In this document: positions 18,083-27,571 of the stretch, one piece after another
Position numbering within the stretch: the stretch's first letter is position 1
Layout: the number at the start of each line of letters is the position of its first letter
Position numbers and translations under genes: made by a program
The notes under the pieces: generated by a model
Told to the model about the DNA's origin: nothing
The model's database searches: none
The model's input: the letters and a program-made list of their open reading frames with translations, nothing else
DNA from: Geothrix limicola
GTDB taxonomy: Bacteria > Acidobacteriota > Holophagae > Holophagales > Holophagaceae
Reading direction: 5' to 3'
Length of the DNA: 64,000 bases
NCBI RefSeq assembly: GCF_030268085.1
Contig: NZ_BSDE01000003.1
Location: forward strand, 558,001-622,000

Positions 18083-18586
18083 ATGGCCGTATTGCCCGTG
18101 CTGACCTGGGGGGATCCCCACCTCAAGAAGAACAGCGCCGATGTGGGGGAATGGAGTCCCGAGCTGGAACAGCTCGTGGCCGACATGTTCGAGACCGCCC
18201 TCGACGAGGAGGGGGTCGGCCTGGCCGCGCCCCAGGTCGGGGTGAACCTCAACCTGGCCGTGATCGACTGCTCCTGCGGCGAGGATCCGGCCCAGCAGAT
18301 CGTGCTCATCAACCCTGAAATCATCAAGGAAGAGGGCTCGCAGATCGGCCCCGAGGGCTGCCTGTCCATTCCCGGCATCCGCGAGGTGCTGGAGCGCCCG
18401 CAGAAGGTGACCCTGCGCAACCGCGCCAAGGACGGCAGCTGGCACGAGCTCGTCGGCGAGGATCTGATGGCCCGCGCCTTCTGCCACGAGATCGACCACC
18501 TGCGCGGCCGCCTCTTCGTCGAGTACTTCGGCCCCGTGAAGCGCCAGGTCCTCCAGCGGAAGTACCAGAAGCAAATGAAGGGCTGA
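18083..18586 (+). CDS. def: Peptide deformylase
   Basis: A 167-residue enzyme with the three deformylase motifs: GVGLAAPQVG (about 45-54), EGCLSIPG with the metal-binding Cys (about 92-99) and HEIDHL with the two metal-binding His and catalytic Glu (about 135-140). It removes the formyl group from nascent N-terminal fMet in the cytoplasm. The stop is 2 bases before the fmt start, the classic def-fmt operon, which couples formylation of initiator tRNA with deformylation of product. Confidence 0.97.
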   Translation: MAVLPVLTWGDPHLKKNSADVGEWSPELEQLVADMFETALDEEGVGLAAPQVGVNLNLAVIDCSCGEDPAQQIVLINPEIIKEEGSQIGPEGCLSIPGIREVLERPQKVTLRNRAKDGSWHELVGEDLMARAFCHEIDHLRGRLFVEYFGPVKRQVLQRKYQKQMKG

Positions 18587-18588
18587 TC

Positions 18589-19509
18589 ATGGTTCGCATC
18601 GCCTTCCTCGGCACCCCCCGGCCGGCCGTCCCGGCGCTGCGGGCGCTGGCGGAAGAGGGTGTCGAGGTGGTCTTCTGCAATCCGGATCGGCCTGCGGGCC
18701 GGGGGCGCCACCTGGAGGCCCCGCCCGTGAAGGTGGCGGCCCAGGAACTCGGCCTGACCCTCCACCAGCCCCTGAGCTGGAAGGCGCCCGAAACCCGCGA
18801 GCTATGGGAGAGCCTGAACATCGATCTGGCAGTGGTGGTGGCCTACGGTCACATCCTGCCCGGCTGGATGCTGGACTCCTGCCCCATGGGCGTCTGGAAC
18901 CTGCACTTCTCCCTGCTACCCCGCTGGCGCGGTGCGGCGCCGGTGAACCACGCCCTGCTGGCGGGTGATGAGGAGACGGGCGTCAGCCTCATGCGGCTCA
19001 CGCCGGGCCTCGACGAAGGCCCCGTGCTGGCCCAGAGCCGCCGGGCCATCGGCCAGCAGGACACGGCCGAGGGCCTGCTTTCGAGCCTGGCGGACGACGC
19101 GGCCGACCTGCTCATGGACCAGCTGCCGCTCATGCTTTCCGGCGCGGCCCAACCCGTGGAGCAGCGCCATGAGCTGGCCACCTACGCCTCGAAGCTCTGC
19201 AAGGACATGGGCCACCTCGACTGGCGCCGCCCCGCCGCCGAGCTGCACCGCCAGGTCCGCGCCCTGTGGCCCTGGCCCGGCTCCGAACTGCGGATGGCGG
19301 GCCAGGCCCTCAAGGTCTGCGGCGTGGGCGCGCTGCGCGCCTGCTACCGCGACCCCGGCCAGCTGGTGTGGGACAAGGAGGGGGCCTGGCTCATCACCAC
19401 CGACGGCGCCCTCGAATTGACCCGCCTTCAGCGCCCCGGCAAACCCGTCCAGCCCGCCCTCCAGGCCCTGCAGCCTTGGGGCGCCAGCGGCCTGCAGGCC
19501 CTGACCTAG
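18589..19509 (+). CDS. fmt: Methionyl-tRNA formyltransferase
   Basis: A 306-residue enzyme transferring formyl from 10-formyl-THF to Met-tRNA(fMet). It has FLGTPRPAVPAL at the N-terminus, the folate-binding NLHFSLLPRWRGAAPVNHAL (about residues 104-123) with catalytic Asn and His, and TGVSLMRLTPGLDEGPVL with the conserved Asp. The C-terminal OB-like domain is present and the length is normal. Translated with def (2-base gap). A pair of hairpins follows in the intergenic region with the convergent TPR gene. Confidence 0.96.
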   Translation: MVRIAFLGTPRPAVPALRALAEEGVEVVFCNPDRPAGRGRHLEAPPVKVAAQELGLTLHQPLSWKAPETRELWESLNIDLAVVVAYGHILPGWMLDSCPMGVWNLHFSLLPRWRGAAPVNHALLAGDEETGVSLMRLTPGLDEGPVLAQSRRAIGQQDTAEGLLSSLADDAADLLMDQLPLMLSGAAQPVEQRHELATYASKLCKDMGHLDWRRPAAELHRQVRALWPWPGSELRMAGQALKVCGVGALRACYRDPGQLVWDKEGAWLITTDGALELTRLQRPGKPVQPALQALQPWGASGLQALT

Positions 19510-19578
19510 CCTCCCTGCGCGAGTCGGAGCGCATGCGTACGCCAGGGGGGAGGCGGGATCCAGGCGTACATGAACGAA

Positions 19579-19607
19579 GTTCGAGCCCGGCTTCGCCGGG
19601 CTCGAAC
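19579..19607. terminator. Perfect 13-bp hairpin between convergent fmt and TPR genes
   Basis: GTTCGAGCCCGGC (19579-19591) pairs with GCCGGGCTCGAAC (19595-19607) around TTC. There is no long T-run, but the position between convergent genes supports a bidirectional termination or transcript-end role. A second hairpin (19610-19647) follows immediately. Confidence 0.7.
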
Positions 19608-19609
19608 GC

Positions 19610-19647
19610 GGGGGCCCGGGGGTGTGCGCGCAGCGCGGAACCCCCGG
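19610..19647. repeat. REP-like GGGGGCCCGGGGG hairpin element
   Basis: It opens with GGGGGCCCGGGGG (19610-19622), has a GC-rich variable middle and closes with GCGGAACCCCCGG (19635-19647), whose CCCCCGG complements the opening arm. A related element with the same arms is found in reverse orientation at 50125-50173, so this looks like a small dispersed extragenic family. Confidence 0.6.
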
Positions 19648-19653
19648 AGGACA

Positions 19654-22434
19654 CTATCCCAGGCGGGCCGCCACGTCGCGGTAGTCGGGATCCATCTCGT
19701 AGACGGCCTTGAATTCCTCCGAGGCCATGTCCGTGTGGCCCTGCTGAAGGTAGATTTCGGCGAGATCGTAGCGCAGGCCGATGCTGTCCTCAGGGGGGAA
19801 GCCTGGAGCCAGGATGCCCTGGCGCAGCCATTCCACGGCGGCGCCGAGGTCGCCCCGGGCCTGCTCGCAGATGCTGAGCATGGAGCAGCATTCGAGGGTG
19901 CGCTCCGGGTCGCCCATGGCGATCTTGAACTCCTCGAGGGCGGGCTCGATGAGCATCATCTCCTTGTAGGCGATACCCAGGTTGTAGTGGGTGTCGTAGT
20001 CGTCGCCCTTGACCTGCTTTTCCACGCCTTCGCGGAAGGCGCTGAACAGCTCGTCCACGCTCTGGATCTTCTCCACGACGTGGGTGGCGTCGTGCATCTC
20101 CTCGCCCTCGCCCGTATCCATGAGGGCCGTGCCCAGCACGTCGGTGAGGTCGAAGAAGGAGTTGGCGAAGTCGCTTTCGTCGAGGGCGCTGGCCTTGGGC
20201 ACGTGGCCCAGCTTCTGCAGCGCGGCCTCGGCCCGCTCGAGGCGATGCTCCAGCTCCGGATGTCCCGGGTACTGGGCGAGGGCGTTCTGGATCTCGAGCT
20301 TGGCTTCCTCGGGGCTGCCGTAATCCAGCTGGAAGTCGATGTCGCCCAGCAGGCTGTCGATCTCCTCCTGCGAGGCCGGAACCGAAACGGGACCGGCGGC
20401 TCCCGCCTCGGGCAGCGTGGACAGGGCCTCGATGACCTCGGGTTCCAGCTGGCGGGTGGGCATGGGTGGCAGGGGCGCCGTCGGAGCCGACGTGGACTCG
20501 GGTTCGGGCACGAAGTCCGTGAGTGTCGTGTCCATCCAGTGGAGGTCCGAAGGCTCCAGGCTGGGGGGCTCGGGGACGGGCGGCAGTTCCTGGAGGGGAG
20601 GCCAGGTTTCCACCGGAGGCGCGAAGGGTTCGCTACCCCCGATCGTCGGGGTGAAGGCCGGCGGCGCGAAGGGATCGGGGGGCAGGGTGTCCAGGTCCGA
20701 CAGCAGGGGCAGGCCTTCGCCCAGGGCGATGGGTTCGGGCGTGAAGGCTGCGGGCGCCTGGCGCGCCGGGGCCTCGAATCCGGGCACGTCCAACGGGATC
20801 AGGTGGTCCAGATCGCTTGAGGCCGGCATCGGGATGGGCGGCGCCGGGGGTGGCATCGCGATGGGCATGCGGGAAGCCGGCGGCGGCAGGACGCCGGGTT
20901 CGGGCAGGCCCAAGGCGCGGCGGTGGATCCGGGTCGAGCCAGGGAAGAGCTGCTCGGCCATGTCCAGCAGGTGGGCGGCTTCGCGCTTGCGGTCCAGCTG
21001 GACGAGGGCCTGGGCGCTCTGCACGTACTGCATCTGCACCTTGGTGAGATGGCCCGTGGTGCGGTGCACGGCGACGATGGCCTCGATGATGGTGAGGTCT
21101 GCGGGATCGATCTCCAGGGCCTTCTTGTAGGATTCGATGGCGCGCTCGGGGCTGCCGCCCCGCAGCATGGCCTCGGCCTCGCGGGCGAGCTGTTCGATGC
21201 GCAGGCGCTTGAGGGGATCGACCTCGGTTTCGCCGCCGCGGGTGATCTCTGGGGTGGGCAGGGCTCCGAAGGTCGTCTGGGGGAGCGGGGCGGGCGGCGG
21301 CGCGGCGGCGCCCGGAACGGCGCCCAGGGCCTGCAGCTGGCCCGAGAGCTGGCTGATGAGGGCCTGGTCGTTGTTCTGGTAGGCCATGCCGTAGGCGTTC
21401 TGCAGGGCCTGGATCTGGTCGGCGCGGTTGCCGCTCTGGTGGGCGATTTCGGCGAGCAGGATCCAAGCCTCGATCCCGATGTTGCCCTGAAGGGCCGAAC
21501 GGAGGCTGCGCCCGATGATGTCGCCGGATCCGCGGCGCGCCAGCTCGCGGGCGATGGGGGCGAAGAGGCGCAGACCCTCCTCCCCGCGATCCGCGTTGAC
21601 GAGGTTGCGCAGGGCCTTCTCGCAGAGGGGCAGGGATTTTTCGGGCAGCTGGGCGACTTCGGCCAGGGCTTCCAGGGCCTGATCCGGGTGGCCGCTGCGG
21701 AGCTCGATCTCCGCCAGGGCCTCCAGCAGTTCGGTGTTGCGGGGATTGCTGGTGAGGCCTTCGCGCAGGTGCTGGGCCGCGGAGATGTAATCGCCCTGGA
21801 TCACGCCCAGGCGGCTCTGAGTCAGGAAGACCTGGGGCGTGGAGATCATCGCCTTGGCGCGCTCGAGGATCTGGTTGGCCTCGCCGTGCATCTGCTCCAT
21901 GGCGAGCGACTCGGCCACCTCGAGGTAGATGCCCGCGGCGCGGTCCTTCATCCCTTCCTTGTTGTAGAGGTCCGCCAGCTTGACCTTCATCTTCAGGTTC
22001 TTGGGATCCAGGTCGACGACCTTGTTGAACTCCTCCAGGGCCCGCTTGATGAGGCCCTTCTTCTGGAAGTGCTCGGCCACCTGCAGGTGCACCTTCACGG
22101 CGTCGCCGGTCTTGTTCATCTGCCGGTAGAGGTCCGCCAGGCGCTGGGCGGCGTCGATGTCTTCGGGGGCGTTGCGAACGACCTTCTGGAAGATGGCGGC
22201 GGCGCGGGCGTGGAAGCCGTCGCGCTCGTACGACCCGCCGAGGCGCTTGTGGATCTCGACGCCTTCCTTCACGCGCCCGATCTGGACGCAGAGATCCCCG
22301 ATCTGGTTGAGGGTGTTGTAGTCCTTCGGATTGTCGTCGACGAGCTTCTGGAACTCCTCGATGGCCCTTTCGACCTTGCCCGCCGTCAGGAGTTTGTCGG
22401 CTTCCTTCTTGACTCTGACGCGATCTATGGCCAT
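19654..22434 (-). CDS. Large tetratricopeptide-repeat protein
   Basis: A 926-residue soluble protein. Residues about 1-370 and 400-480 consist of degenerate TPR helices (AIEEFQKLVDDNPKDYNTL, ALEEFNKVVDLDPKNLKM, AIESYKKALEIDPADLTI). A Pro-rich low-complexity linker of about 180 residues follows, then a second TPR block at the C-terminus (YNLGIAYKEMMLIEPALEEF, AEIYLQQGHTDMASEEF). No signal peptide or catalytic motif is seen. TPR blocks scaffold protein complexes; similar long TPR proteins in deltaproteobacteria and acidobacteria are associated with signalling or motility, but the partner here is not known. Confidence 0.88.
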   Translation of the reverse strand: MAIDRVRVKKEADKLLTAGKVERAIEEFQKLVDDNPKDYNTLNQIGDLCVQIGRVKEGVEIHKRLGGSYERDGFHARAAAIFQKVVRNAPEDIDAAQRLADLYRQMNKTGDAVKVHLQVAEHFQKKGLIKRALEEFNKVVDLDPKNLKMKVKLADLYNKEGMKDRAAGIYLEVAESLAMEQMHGEANQILERAKAMISTPQVFLTQSRLGVIQGDYISAAQHLREGLTSNPRNTELLEALAEIELRSGHPDQALEALAEVAQLPEKSLPLCEKALRNLVNADRGEEGLRLFAPIARELARRGSGDIIGRSLRSALQGNIGIEAWILLAEIAHQSGNRADQIQALQNAYGMAYQNNDQALISQLSGQLQALGAVPGAAAPPPAPLPQTTFGALPTPEITRGGETEVDPLKRLRIEQLAREAEAMLRGGSPERAIESYKKALEIDPADLTIIEAIVAVHRTTGHLTKVQMQYVQSAQALVQLDRKREAAHLLDMAEQLFPGSTRIHRRALGLPEPGVLPPPASRMPIAMPPPAPPIPMPASSDLDHLIPLDVPGFEAPARQAPAAFTPEPIALGEGLPLLSDLDTLPPDPFAPPAFTPTIGGSEPFAPPVETWPPLQELPPVPEPPSLEPSDLHWMDTTLTDFVPEPESTSAPTAPLPPMPTRQLEPEVIEALSTLPEAGAAGPVSVPASQEEIDSLLGDIDFQLDYGSPEEAKLEIQNALAQYPGHPELEHRLERAEAALQKLGHVPKASALDESDFANSFFDLTDVLGTALMDTGEGEEMHDATHVVEKIQSVDELFSAFREGVEKQVKGDDYDTHYNLGIAYKEMMLIEPALEEFKIAMGDPERTLECCSMLSICEQARGDLGAAVEWLRQGILAPGFPPEDSIGLRYDLAEIYLQQGHTDMASEEFKAVYEMDPDYRDVAARLG

Positions 22435-22503
22435 TCAGCTGCCTCGTGATGCTTTGGCTGGGAGTTCGGAAAGTGTAGGCGGGGCGGTCAGCCTTGGATA
22501 GGG

Positions 22504-22920
22504 CTACTGAAAATGGCTGCCCGTGAAACTGTGGGGCAGCAGGTTTTCCAAGCGGTGCAGCTGGCGGCCGTGGTGGTTGGCCAGGAGCACGGGCAATTCC
22601 CCTGCGAACTCAATCAAAGCCTGGCGGCAGGCCCCGCAGGGCGGCGTCAGCTCGGCCACATCGGTGACGACCACGGCCGCCACCAGGCCCCCGGGCCGCA
22701 ATCCGGCGGCCACCGCGGCGCTGAGGGCCCCGCGTTCGGCGCAGAGGCAGACCGGGTAGGCGGCGTTCTCCACGTTGCAGCCGCCGAAGACGGCGCCCTC
22801 GGCCGTCAGCAGGGCCGCCCCCACCTGAAAGTGGGAATAGGGCGCGTGGGCGTGGCTGCGGGCCGTCCAGGCCGCCTCCAGAAGGGGGGTCCAGGCCGGG
22901 GATTGCGGATCGTCAAACAC
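22504..22920 (-). CDS. cdd: Cytidine deaminase
   Basis: A 138-residue homotetramer-type cytidine deaminase, hydrolysing (deoxy)cytidine to (deoxy)uridine for pyrimidine salvage. Substrate-binding GCNVENAAYP (about 46-55), zinc-binding CAERGAL with catalytic Glu (about 59-65) and the second zinc site PPCGACRQ (about 92-99) are present; the usual APYSHFQVGAALL precedes them. Gap to the upstream DUF58 gene is 16 bases, so they may be co-transcribed, although functions are unrelated. Confidence 0.96.
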   Translation of the reverse strand: MFDDPQSPAWTPLLEAAWTARSHAHAPYSHFQVGAALLTAEGAVFGGCNVENAAYPVCLCAERGALSAAVAAGLRPGGLVAAVVVTDVAELTPPCGACRQALIEFAGELPVLLANHHGRQLHRLENLLPHSFTGSHFQ

Positions 22921-22936
22921 CAGAGCCTCCGGCCTT

Positions 22937-23890
22937 TCAGCTTAGCGGAGCTTCCCCTCCAATGCCCGTTCCCCTTCCCGCGGCCTGGGCCAGCGCCAGG
23001 GCCCGCCAGCAGGCGGCATGGCCGTGGATCTCCCGGGTGCCCTCGGTGCCCTGGATCTCCAGGCTGATGTCGCGCTTGGTGAGCCGGGCCTGCAGGATGG
23101 CGCCCGAGAGGCGCTCCAGCTCCCGCTCGAAGGGGCGCCCGGGGCCCCAGGCCGACAGGTCCAGGCGCAGGTGCAGGCCCAGGGGGCGCTCCTCCTCGAA
23201 GGTGCGCACCCAGGGCTGGCTGCGCTGGGCCGTGCGCTTCCAGTGGACCCGGGCCGGCGTGTCGCCCAGGCGCAGGGGCCGCGCGCCCTCGGGGCTGCTG
23301 GTGCCCTCCTGGGCCACGGTGCGGTGGCCTTCGCCGCGCCAGCTCGCGGGCTGGGCGGGCGGCGTGCGGGGATGGGGCAGCACCAGTACGGAATGATCCA
23401 GCTCGATGAAGCGGGATTTCTCCAGCAGGCCGAAGGGGAAGCGGGTGCGCAGCTCCAGGCTGCGCAGGCGGGCCCAGCCCCGGCGCTCGGCGCGGGTCTG
23501 CAGGATCACCGTGGTCTCGCCGCTGCGGCTGGAGGCGCCCATGAAGCTGGGCTCCACCTTGGCCTCGTCCATGACGAGGTGTAGCTCGAGGCCCCGGATG
23601 CGACTCCGGGCGCGGCCCCGGGCGCCATCCTCAAGCCGCAGCCGGAGGCCCCCGCGCACCCGGGCGAAGAGGTTGCCCTCCTCCAGGCCGGCCACCTTGA
23701 GGCCCTGCAGGGCCCGGCGGCTGAGGATGCCCGACACGAGGAAGAGGCCGAGCATGAGGGAGAAGACCAGGTAGAGCAGGTTGTTCCCCGTGTTGACGGA
23801 AAAGGCGCCCACGGCCAGCAGGGCCAGGAGGTACTGTGCGCCCAGCCCCGTGAGGGACAGACGCAGGCGGCGGTCGTTCCAGAGCCTCAT
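22937..23890 (-). CDS. DUF58-domain membrane protein
   Basis: A 317-residue protein with two N-terminal transmembrane helices (LTGLGAQYLLALLAVGAF and LLYLVFSLMLGLFLVSGIL), a beta-rich central region (ELRTRFPFGLLEKSRF, the F-P-F-G motif of the family) and the DUF58 core EGARPLRLGDTPARVHWKRTA. In many bacteria DUF58 proteins sit beside MoxR ATPases and transglutaminase-like proteins; neither is present here. The ATG at 23890 has GAAGG just upstream. Divergent from the amino-acid permease. Confidence 0.88.
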   Translation of the reverse strand: MRLWNDRRLRLSLTGLGAQYLLALLAVGAFSVNTGNNLLYLVFSLMLGLFLVSGILSRRALQGLKVAGLEEGNLFARVRGGLRLRLEDGARGRARSRIRGLELHLVMDEAKVEPSFMGASSRSGETTVILQTRAERRGWARLRSLELRTRFPFGLLEKSRFIELDHSVLVLPHPRTPPAQPASWRGEGHRTVAQEGTSSPEGARPLRLGDTPARVHWKRTAQRSQPWVRTFEEERPLGLHLRLDLSAWGPGRPFERELERLSGAILQARLTKRDISLEIQGTEGTREIHGHAACWRALALAQAAGRGTGIGGEAPLS

Positions 23891-23960
23891 GGCCTTCAGA
23901 CTACGCCGGAGAGGCCCTGCTAGCATGAACCTTCTCCCCCAGACACCCACCAGGGCTCCC

Positions 23961-25535
23961 ATGCTGAATCGACTCTTCCGAACCAAGTCCCTGGAACAGC
24001 TGCGGGCCAGCGCCGAAGAGCCCGAGCACCAGCTCAAGAAGAACCTGGGGGCCTTCGACCTCACCATGTTCGGCATCGGCGCCATCATCGGCGCGGGCAT
24101 CTTCTCCAGCATCGGCACCGCCGCGGCCGGCAACATGGCCGATGGCCGCCTGCCGGCGGGCCCGGGCCTGGTGCTCAGCATCCTCATCGTGGCCCTCATC
24201 TGCGGGTTCACGGCCCTGGCCTACGCCGAAATGGCCTCCATGATCCCCGTCTCGGGCAGCGCCTACACCTACGCCTACGCCACCCTCGGCGAGCTCATGG
24301 CCTGGATCATCGGCTGGGACCTGCTGCTGGAATACGCCATCTCCAACGTGGCCGTGGCCATCTCCTGGGGCGACTACGCCCGAAGCTTCCTCTCCACCGT
24401 GCTGCACGTGGACATCCCCGGCTGGCTGGGCATGGATCCCCGCAGCGCGTTGAAACTGGTCGAGGGTGTGCCCGTCGCCGGGCTGTCCGCCAAGGTGCAC
24501 CTGCTGGCCCAGGCCAAGGCCGGCCTCATCAACGGCGGCGCCACCTTCGTGAACTGGGACGTGGTGAAGGCCGCACCCACCGTGGCGGGCTTTCCCATCA
24601 CCATCAACCTGCTCGCCGTCATCATCACCACGCTCATCACGTGGCTCTGCTACATCGGCATCAAGGAAAGCGCCCGGGTGAACAGCGTCATGGTGGTGAT
24701 CAAGGTGATGATCCTGCTTGCCGTGGTGGGCCTGGGCATCAAGTTCATCAGCCCCGGCAACTGGCATCCTTTCGTGCCCCACGGCTGGCGGGGCATCCAG
24801 GCGGGGGCGGCCATCATCTTCTTCGCCTTCATCGGCTTCGACGCCGTGAGCACGACGGCGGAGGAATGCCGCAACCCGGGCCGTGACCTCCCCCGCGGCA
24901 TCCTCTGGTCCCTGCTCATCTGCACGGTGATCTATGCAGCCGTCGCGCTGGTGGTGACGGGCATGCTGCACTACACGAAGCTGGGCGGCATCGCCGATCC
25001 CCTGGCCTACATCTTCACCGAGCACAAGATGGGCGCCATCGCCGGCGTCATCAGCTTCGGCGCCGTCATCGCCACCACCGCTGCCCTCCTCGTTTACCAG
25101 GTGGGGCAGCCCCGCATCTTCATGAGCATGAGCCGGGACGGCCTGCTGGCGCCCTGGTTCGGCAAGGTGCACGACACCTTCAAGACGCCCTCCCACGCCA
25201 CCGTGCTCACGGGATTTCTCGTCGCCATTCCCGCGGCCCTGCTCAACATCGACGAGGTGGTGGAGCTGGCCAACATCGGCACCCTCTTCGCGTTCGTCAT
25301 CGTCTGCGGCGCCGTGCTGATCCTGCGCAAACGTCGCCCCGAGGCGCCCCGGAAATTCCTCATGCCCTTCGCGTGGATCGTCGCGCCCCTCGGGATCCTC
25401 GGCTGCTTCTGGATTGCCAAAGGTCTGCCCGCGCTCACCTGGTACCGCTTCTTCGCCTGGCTGGGCATCGGCCTGGTGATCTACTTTTTCTACGGTTCCC
25501 GGAAGAGCCGATTGGAGACATCCCCCACGGCCTGA
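23961..25535 (+). CDS. APC-superfamily amino acid permease
   Basis: A 524-residue inner-membrane protein with about 12 transmembrane helices. The first helix carries the family motif FGIGAIIGAGIF (about 36-47) that binds the amino-acid backbone; AYAEMASMIPVSGSAYTYAY marks helix 3. The hydrophobic pattern and length match the cationic amino acid transporter branch (YfnA/CAT-like). The substrate is not certain. The ATG at 23961 follows AGGG at 5-base spacing; an upstream ATG at 23925 would add 12 residues. ribE starts 27 bases after the stop. Confidence 0.92.
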   Translation: MLNRLFRTKSLEQLRASAEEPEHQLKKNLGAFDLTMFGIGAIIGAGIFSSIGTAAAGNMADGRLPAGPGLVLSILIVALICGFTALAYAEMASMIPVSGSAYTYAYATLGELMAWIIGWDLLLEYAISNVAVAISWGDYARSFLSTVLHVDIPGWLGMDPRSALKLVEGVPVAGLSAKVHLLAQAKAGLINGGATFVNWDVVKAAPTVAGFPITINLLAVIITTLITWLCYIGIKESARVNSVMVVIKVMILLAVVGLGIKFISPGNWHPFVPHGWRGIQAGAAIIFFAFIGFDAVSTTAEECRNPGRDLPRGILWSLLICTVIYAAVALVVTGMLHYTKLGGIADPLAYIFTEHKMGAIAGVISFGAVIATTAALLVYQVGQPRIFMSMSRDGLLAPWFGKVHDTFKTPSHATVLTGFLVAIPAALLNIDEVVELANIGTLFAFVIVCGAVLILRKRRPEAPRKFLMPFAWIVAPLGILGCFWIAKGLPALTWYRFFAWLGIGLVIYFFYGSRKSRLETSPTA

Positions 25536-25562
25536 GCCCGGTTGCGTCATGATGTTGGGGAT

Positions 25563-26210
25563 ATGTTCACCGGCCTGATCCAATATTTGGGCACCCTCGA
25601 ATCCCGCGCCTCCCGGCCCGGCGGGGCCCGGCTGCGCATCGCGGCGCCCGCGGACCTGCTGGCCCGCGCCGAACTGGGGGCGAGCATCGCGGTGAACGGC
25701 GCCTGCCTCACGGCCGTCGCGGAGGATGGGCGGGCCTGGGAGGCGGATCTCAGCGAGGAGACCCTGGCCAAGACCACCCTGGGACGTCTGGCCCTGGGGA
25801 CGACCCTCCATCTGGAACCGGCCCTGCGCGTGGGCGATCCGCTGGATGGGCATCTGGTCTCTGGCCACGTGGACGGCATTGGACAGCTGCTGTCGCGCCC
25901 CCAGGGTCAAGGTGGCGTGGACGAGGGCATCTGGCGCTTTTCCATGCCCACCGACCTCGCGCCCATGACGGCGCCCAAGGGCTCCATCGCGGTGGACGGC
26001 ATCTCGCTCACGGTGGTGGATTGCGGGAACGACTGGTTCAGCGTGGCCCTGATCCCCGAGACGGTGGTGCGCACGGCCCTGAACGGCATGCGGCCCGGCG
26101 ACCCGGTCAACCTGGAGGCCGATCCCATCGGCCGCTTCGTGGCGCGGGCCCTTGCCCTGCGCGGCAGCGAGGAGAAACTGGCGGCCTTCGCCAAACGGGG
26201 TTGGGCCTAG
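25563..26210 (+). CDS. ribE: Riboflavin synthase alpha chain
   Basis: A 215-residue enzyme that dismutates two 6,7-dimethyl-8-ribityllumazine molecules to riboflavin. It begins with the diagnostic MFTGLIQ and has two homologous halves, each with VNG/VDG motifs: VNGACLT and GHVDGIG in the first and GSIAVDGISLTVVD in the second. Length is normal. No other rib gene and no FMN riboswitch is in the 27-base upstream gap, so it is probably expressed from the permease transcript or a promoter inside it. Confidence 0.96.
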   Translation: MFTGLIQYLGTLESRASRPGGARLRIAAPADLLARAELGASIAVNGACLTAVAEDGRAWEADLSEETLAKTTLGRLALGTTLHLEPALRVGDPLDGHLVSGHVDGIGQLLSRPQGQGGVDEGIWRFSMPTDLAPMTAPKGSIAVDGISLTVVDCGNDWFSVALIPETVVRTALNGMRPGDPVNLEADPIGRFVARALALRGSEEKLAAFAKRGWA

Positions 26211-26340
26211 CTTTCAGTCGATGCTGGCGTCGCATAAGGGATGACCTCCGATCGAGTATTCAAGTTCGTCACAGGTTGACCGTTGAGCCTTGACAGGCCA
26301 CCAGGTTTATGCAGACCGCAGGCCTCCCAAGGAGGTTGCC

Positions 26341-27558
26341 ATGACCCTAGGCAAGTACCTTTCCGGCGTTCTCGCCCTCCTGAGCCTTGGAGTCCCGGCA
26401 CTGGCCCAGGACAAGGGGGAGGACTTTCTCAAGTTCAGCGGATTCGGTACCCTCGGCGGGGCCCATTCCAGCGAGAAGAACGCGGATTTCACCAGCACCG
26501 CCGTCCAGCCGGACGGGACGGGCTTCAGTCGCGTTACGAGCTACAGCATCGACAAGAAGGTGGGCCTGCAGGCGAACGCCCACATCGCCGAATGGCTGTC
26601 GGCGGTGGTTCAGGGAGTCTCTGAGTACCGGTACGACGGGACCTTCAACCCCTACATCAACATGGCCTTCCTCAAGGCCCAGGTGCTTCCGGAACTGTCC
26701 ATTCGGGCCGGGCGCATGCCCTTCAACGCCTACCTCATCTCGGACTATCAGAAAGTGGGCTACACCTACACCTGGGTGCGCCCTCCGGTGGAGGTCTATC
26801 AGTTCAATCCGATCTTCAACTACGACGGGGCCGACATCACCTGGCAGAAGACCCTCGGCGGCGTGGCGTTCACGGTGCAGGCCTTCGCGGGCTCCAACAA
26901 CGTCAAGCTGGTCCAGCGGGGCGCGGTCACGGACCTCGACGCCAAGGAACTGGTGGGCGCCTGGATGTCGGCGAACCACGGCAATTCCCTGTACCGGATC
27001 TACTACCTGCAGGGAAAGCTCACGGCCAACAATCCCGCCTTGAACGTGGTCTTCAACCAGATTCGGAACGGCATCCCGCCCCTGGGGCTGCCGGGCAATC
27101 CCGCCCTGGCCTCCCAGTTGGAACTCCAGGACGACCGTGTCACCTACATGTCCGTGGGCTACCAGTACGACCCGGGGAACTGGTTCATCACGGCCGAAGC
27201 GGCGCGCAACGGCGGCGACGAGAATGCCGTCATCCACGCGACGGCGGCCTACATCACGGGCGGCTACCGCCTCTGCGACTGGACGCCCTACCTGACGGTG
27301 GCCCAGCGGAAGAACGATTCGCCTACGACGAATCCGAACCCCATCGCCAACGCCCTGTTGTCCGGCGGGAACCGGGCCGACCAGAGCTTCTCGGTGGGCC
27401 TGCGCTGGGACTTCATGAAGAACATGGATCTGAAGATCCAGTACGACCAGTTCAAGAACGACACCAATGCCTACGGGGCCTTGAGCAACAACCAGCCCGC
27501 CTTCCAAAAGGGACAAAGCTACAGCGTGATCACCGCCAACCTCGATTTCGTGTTCTGA
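26341..27558 (+). CDS. Porin-like outer-membrane beta-barrel protein
   Basis: A 405-residue protein with signal peptide (about 1-22, ending PALAQ), then many amphipathic strands with aromatic girdle residues and a C-terminal strand ending LDFVF, the Phe-terminated outer-membrane signal. Segments such as FSGFGTLGGAH, IRAGRMPFNAYLIS and KIQYDQFKND resemble porins in phosphate- or sulfate-starvation loci. The ATG at 26341 has an excellent AAGGAGG. The next gene, 13 bases after the stop, encodes a PstS-like binding protein, so the two probably serve the same substrate. The 130-base upstream gap has TTGA-rich sequences but no confident promoter. Confidence 0.86.
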   Translation: MTLGKYLSGVLALLSLGVPALAQDKGEDFLKFSGFGTLGGAHSSEKNADFTSTAVQPDGTGFSRVTSYSIDKKVGLQANAHIAEWLSAVVQGVSEYRYDGTFNPYINMAFLKAQVLPELSIRAGRMPFNAYLISDYQKVGYTYTWVRPPVEVYQFNPIFNYDGADITWQKTLGGVAFTVQAFAGSNNVKLVQRGAVTDLDAKELVGAWMSANHGNSLYRIYYLQGKLTANNPALNVVFNQIRNGIPPLGLPGNPALASQLELQDDRVTYMSVGYQYDPGNWFITAEAARNGGDENAVIHATAAYITGGYRLCDWTPYLTVAQRKNDSPTTNPNPIANALLSGGNRADQSFSVGLRWDFMKNMDLKIQYDQFKNDTNAYGALSNNQPAFQKGQSYSVITANLDFVF

Positions 27559-27571
27559 GAAGGAGCCGACC

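Noticed and set aside
25536-25562. FMN riboswitch before ribE
   Set aside because: Only 27 bases separate the permease stop from ribE, far too short for an RFN element.
26276-26310. Sigma-70 promoter with TTGACA before the porin gene
   Set aside because: The TTGACA has no -10 at 16-18 bp; the nearest TATGCA-like hexamer is only 12 bases away.
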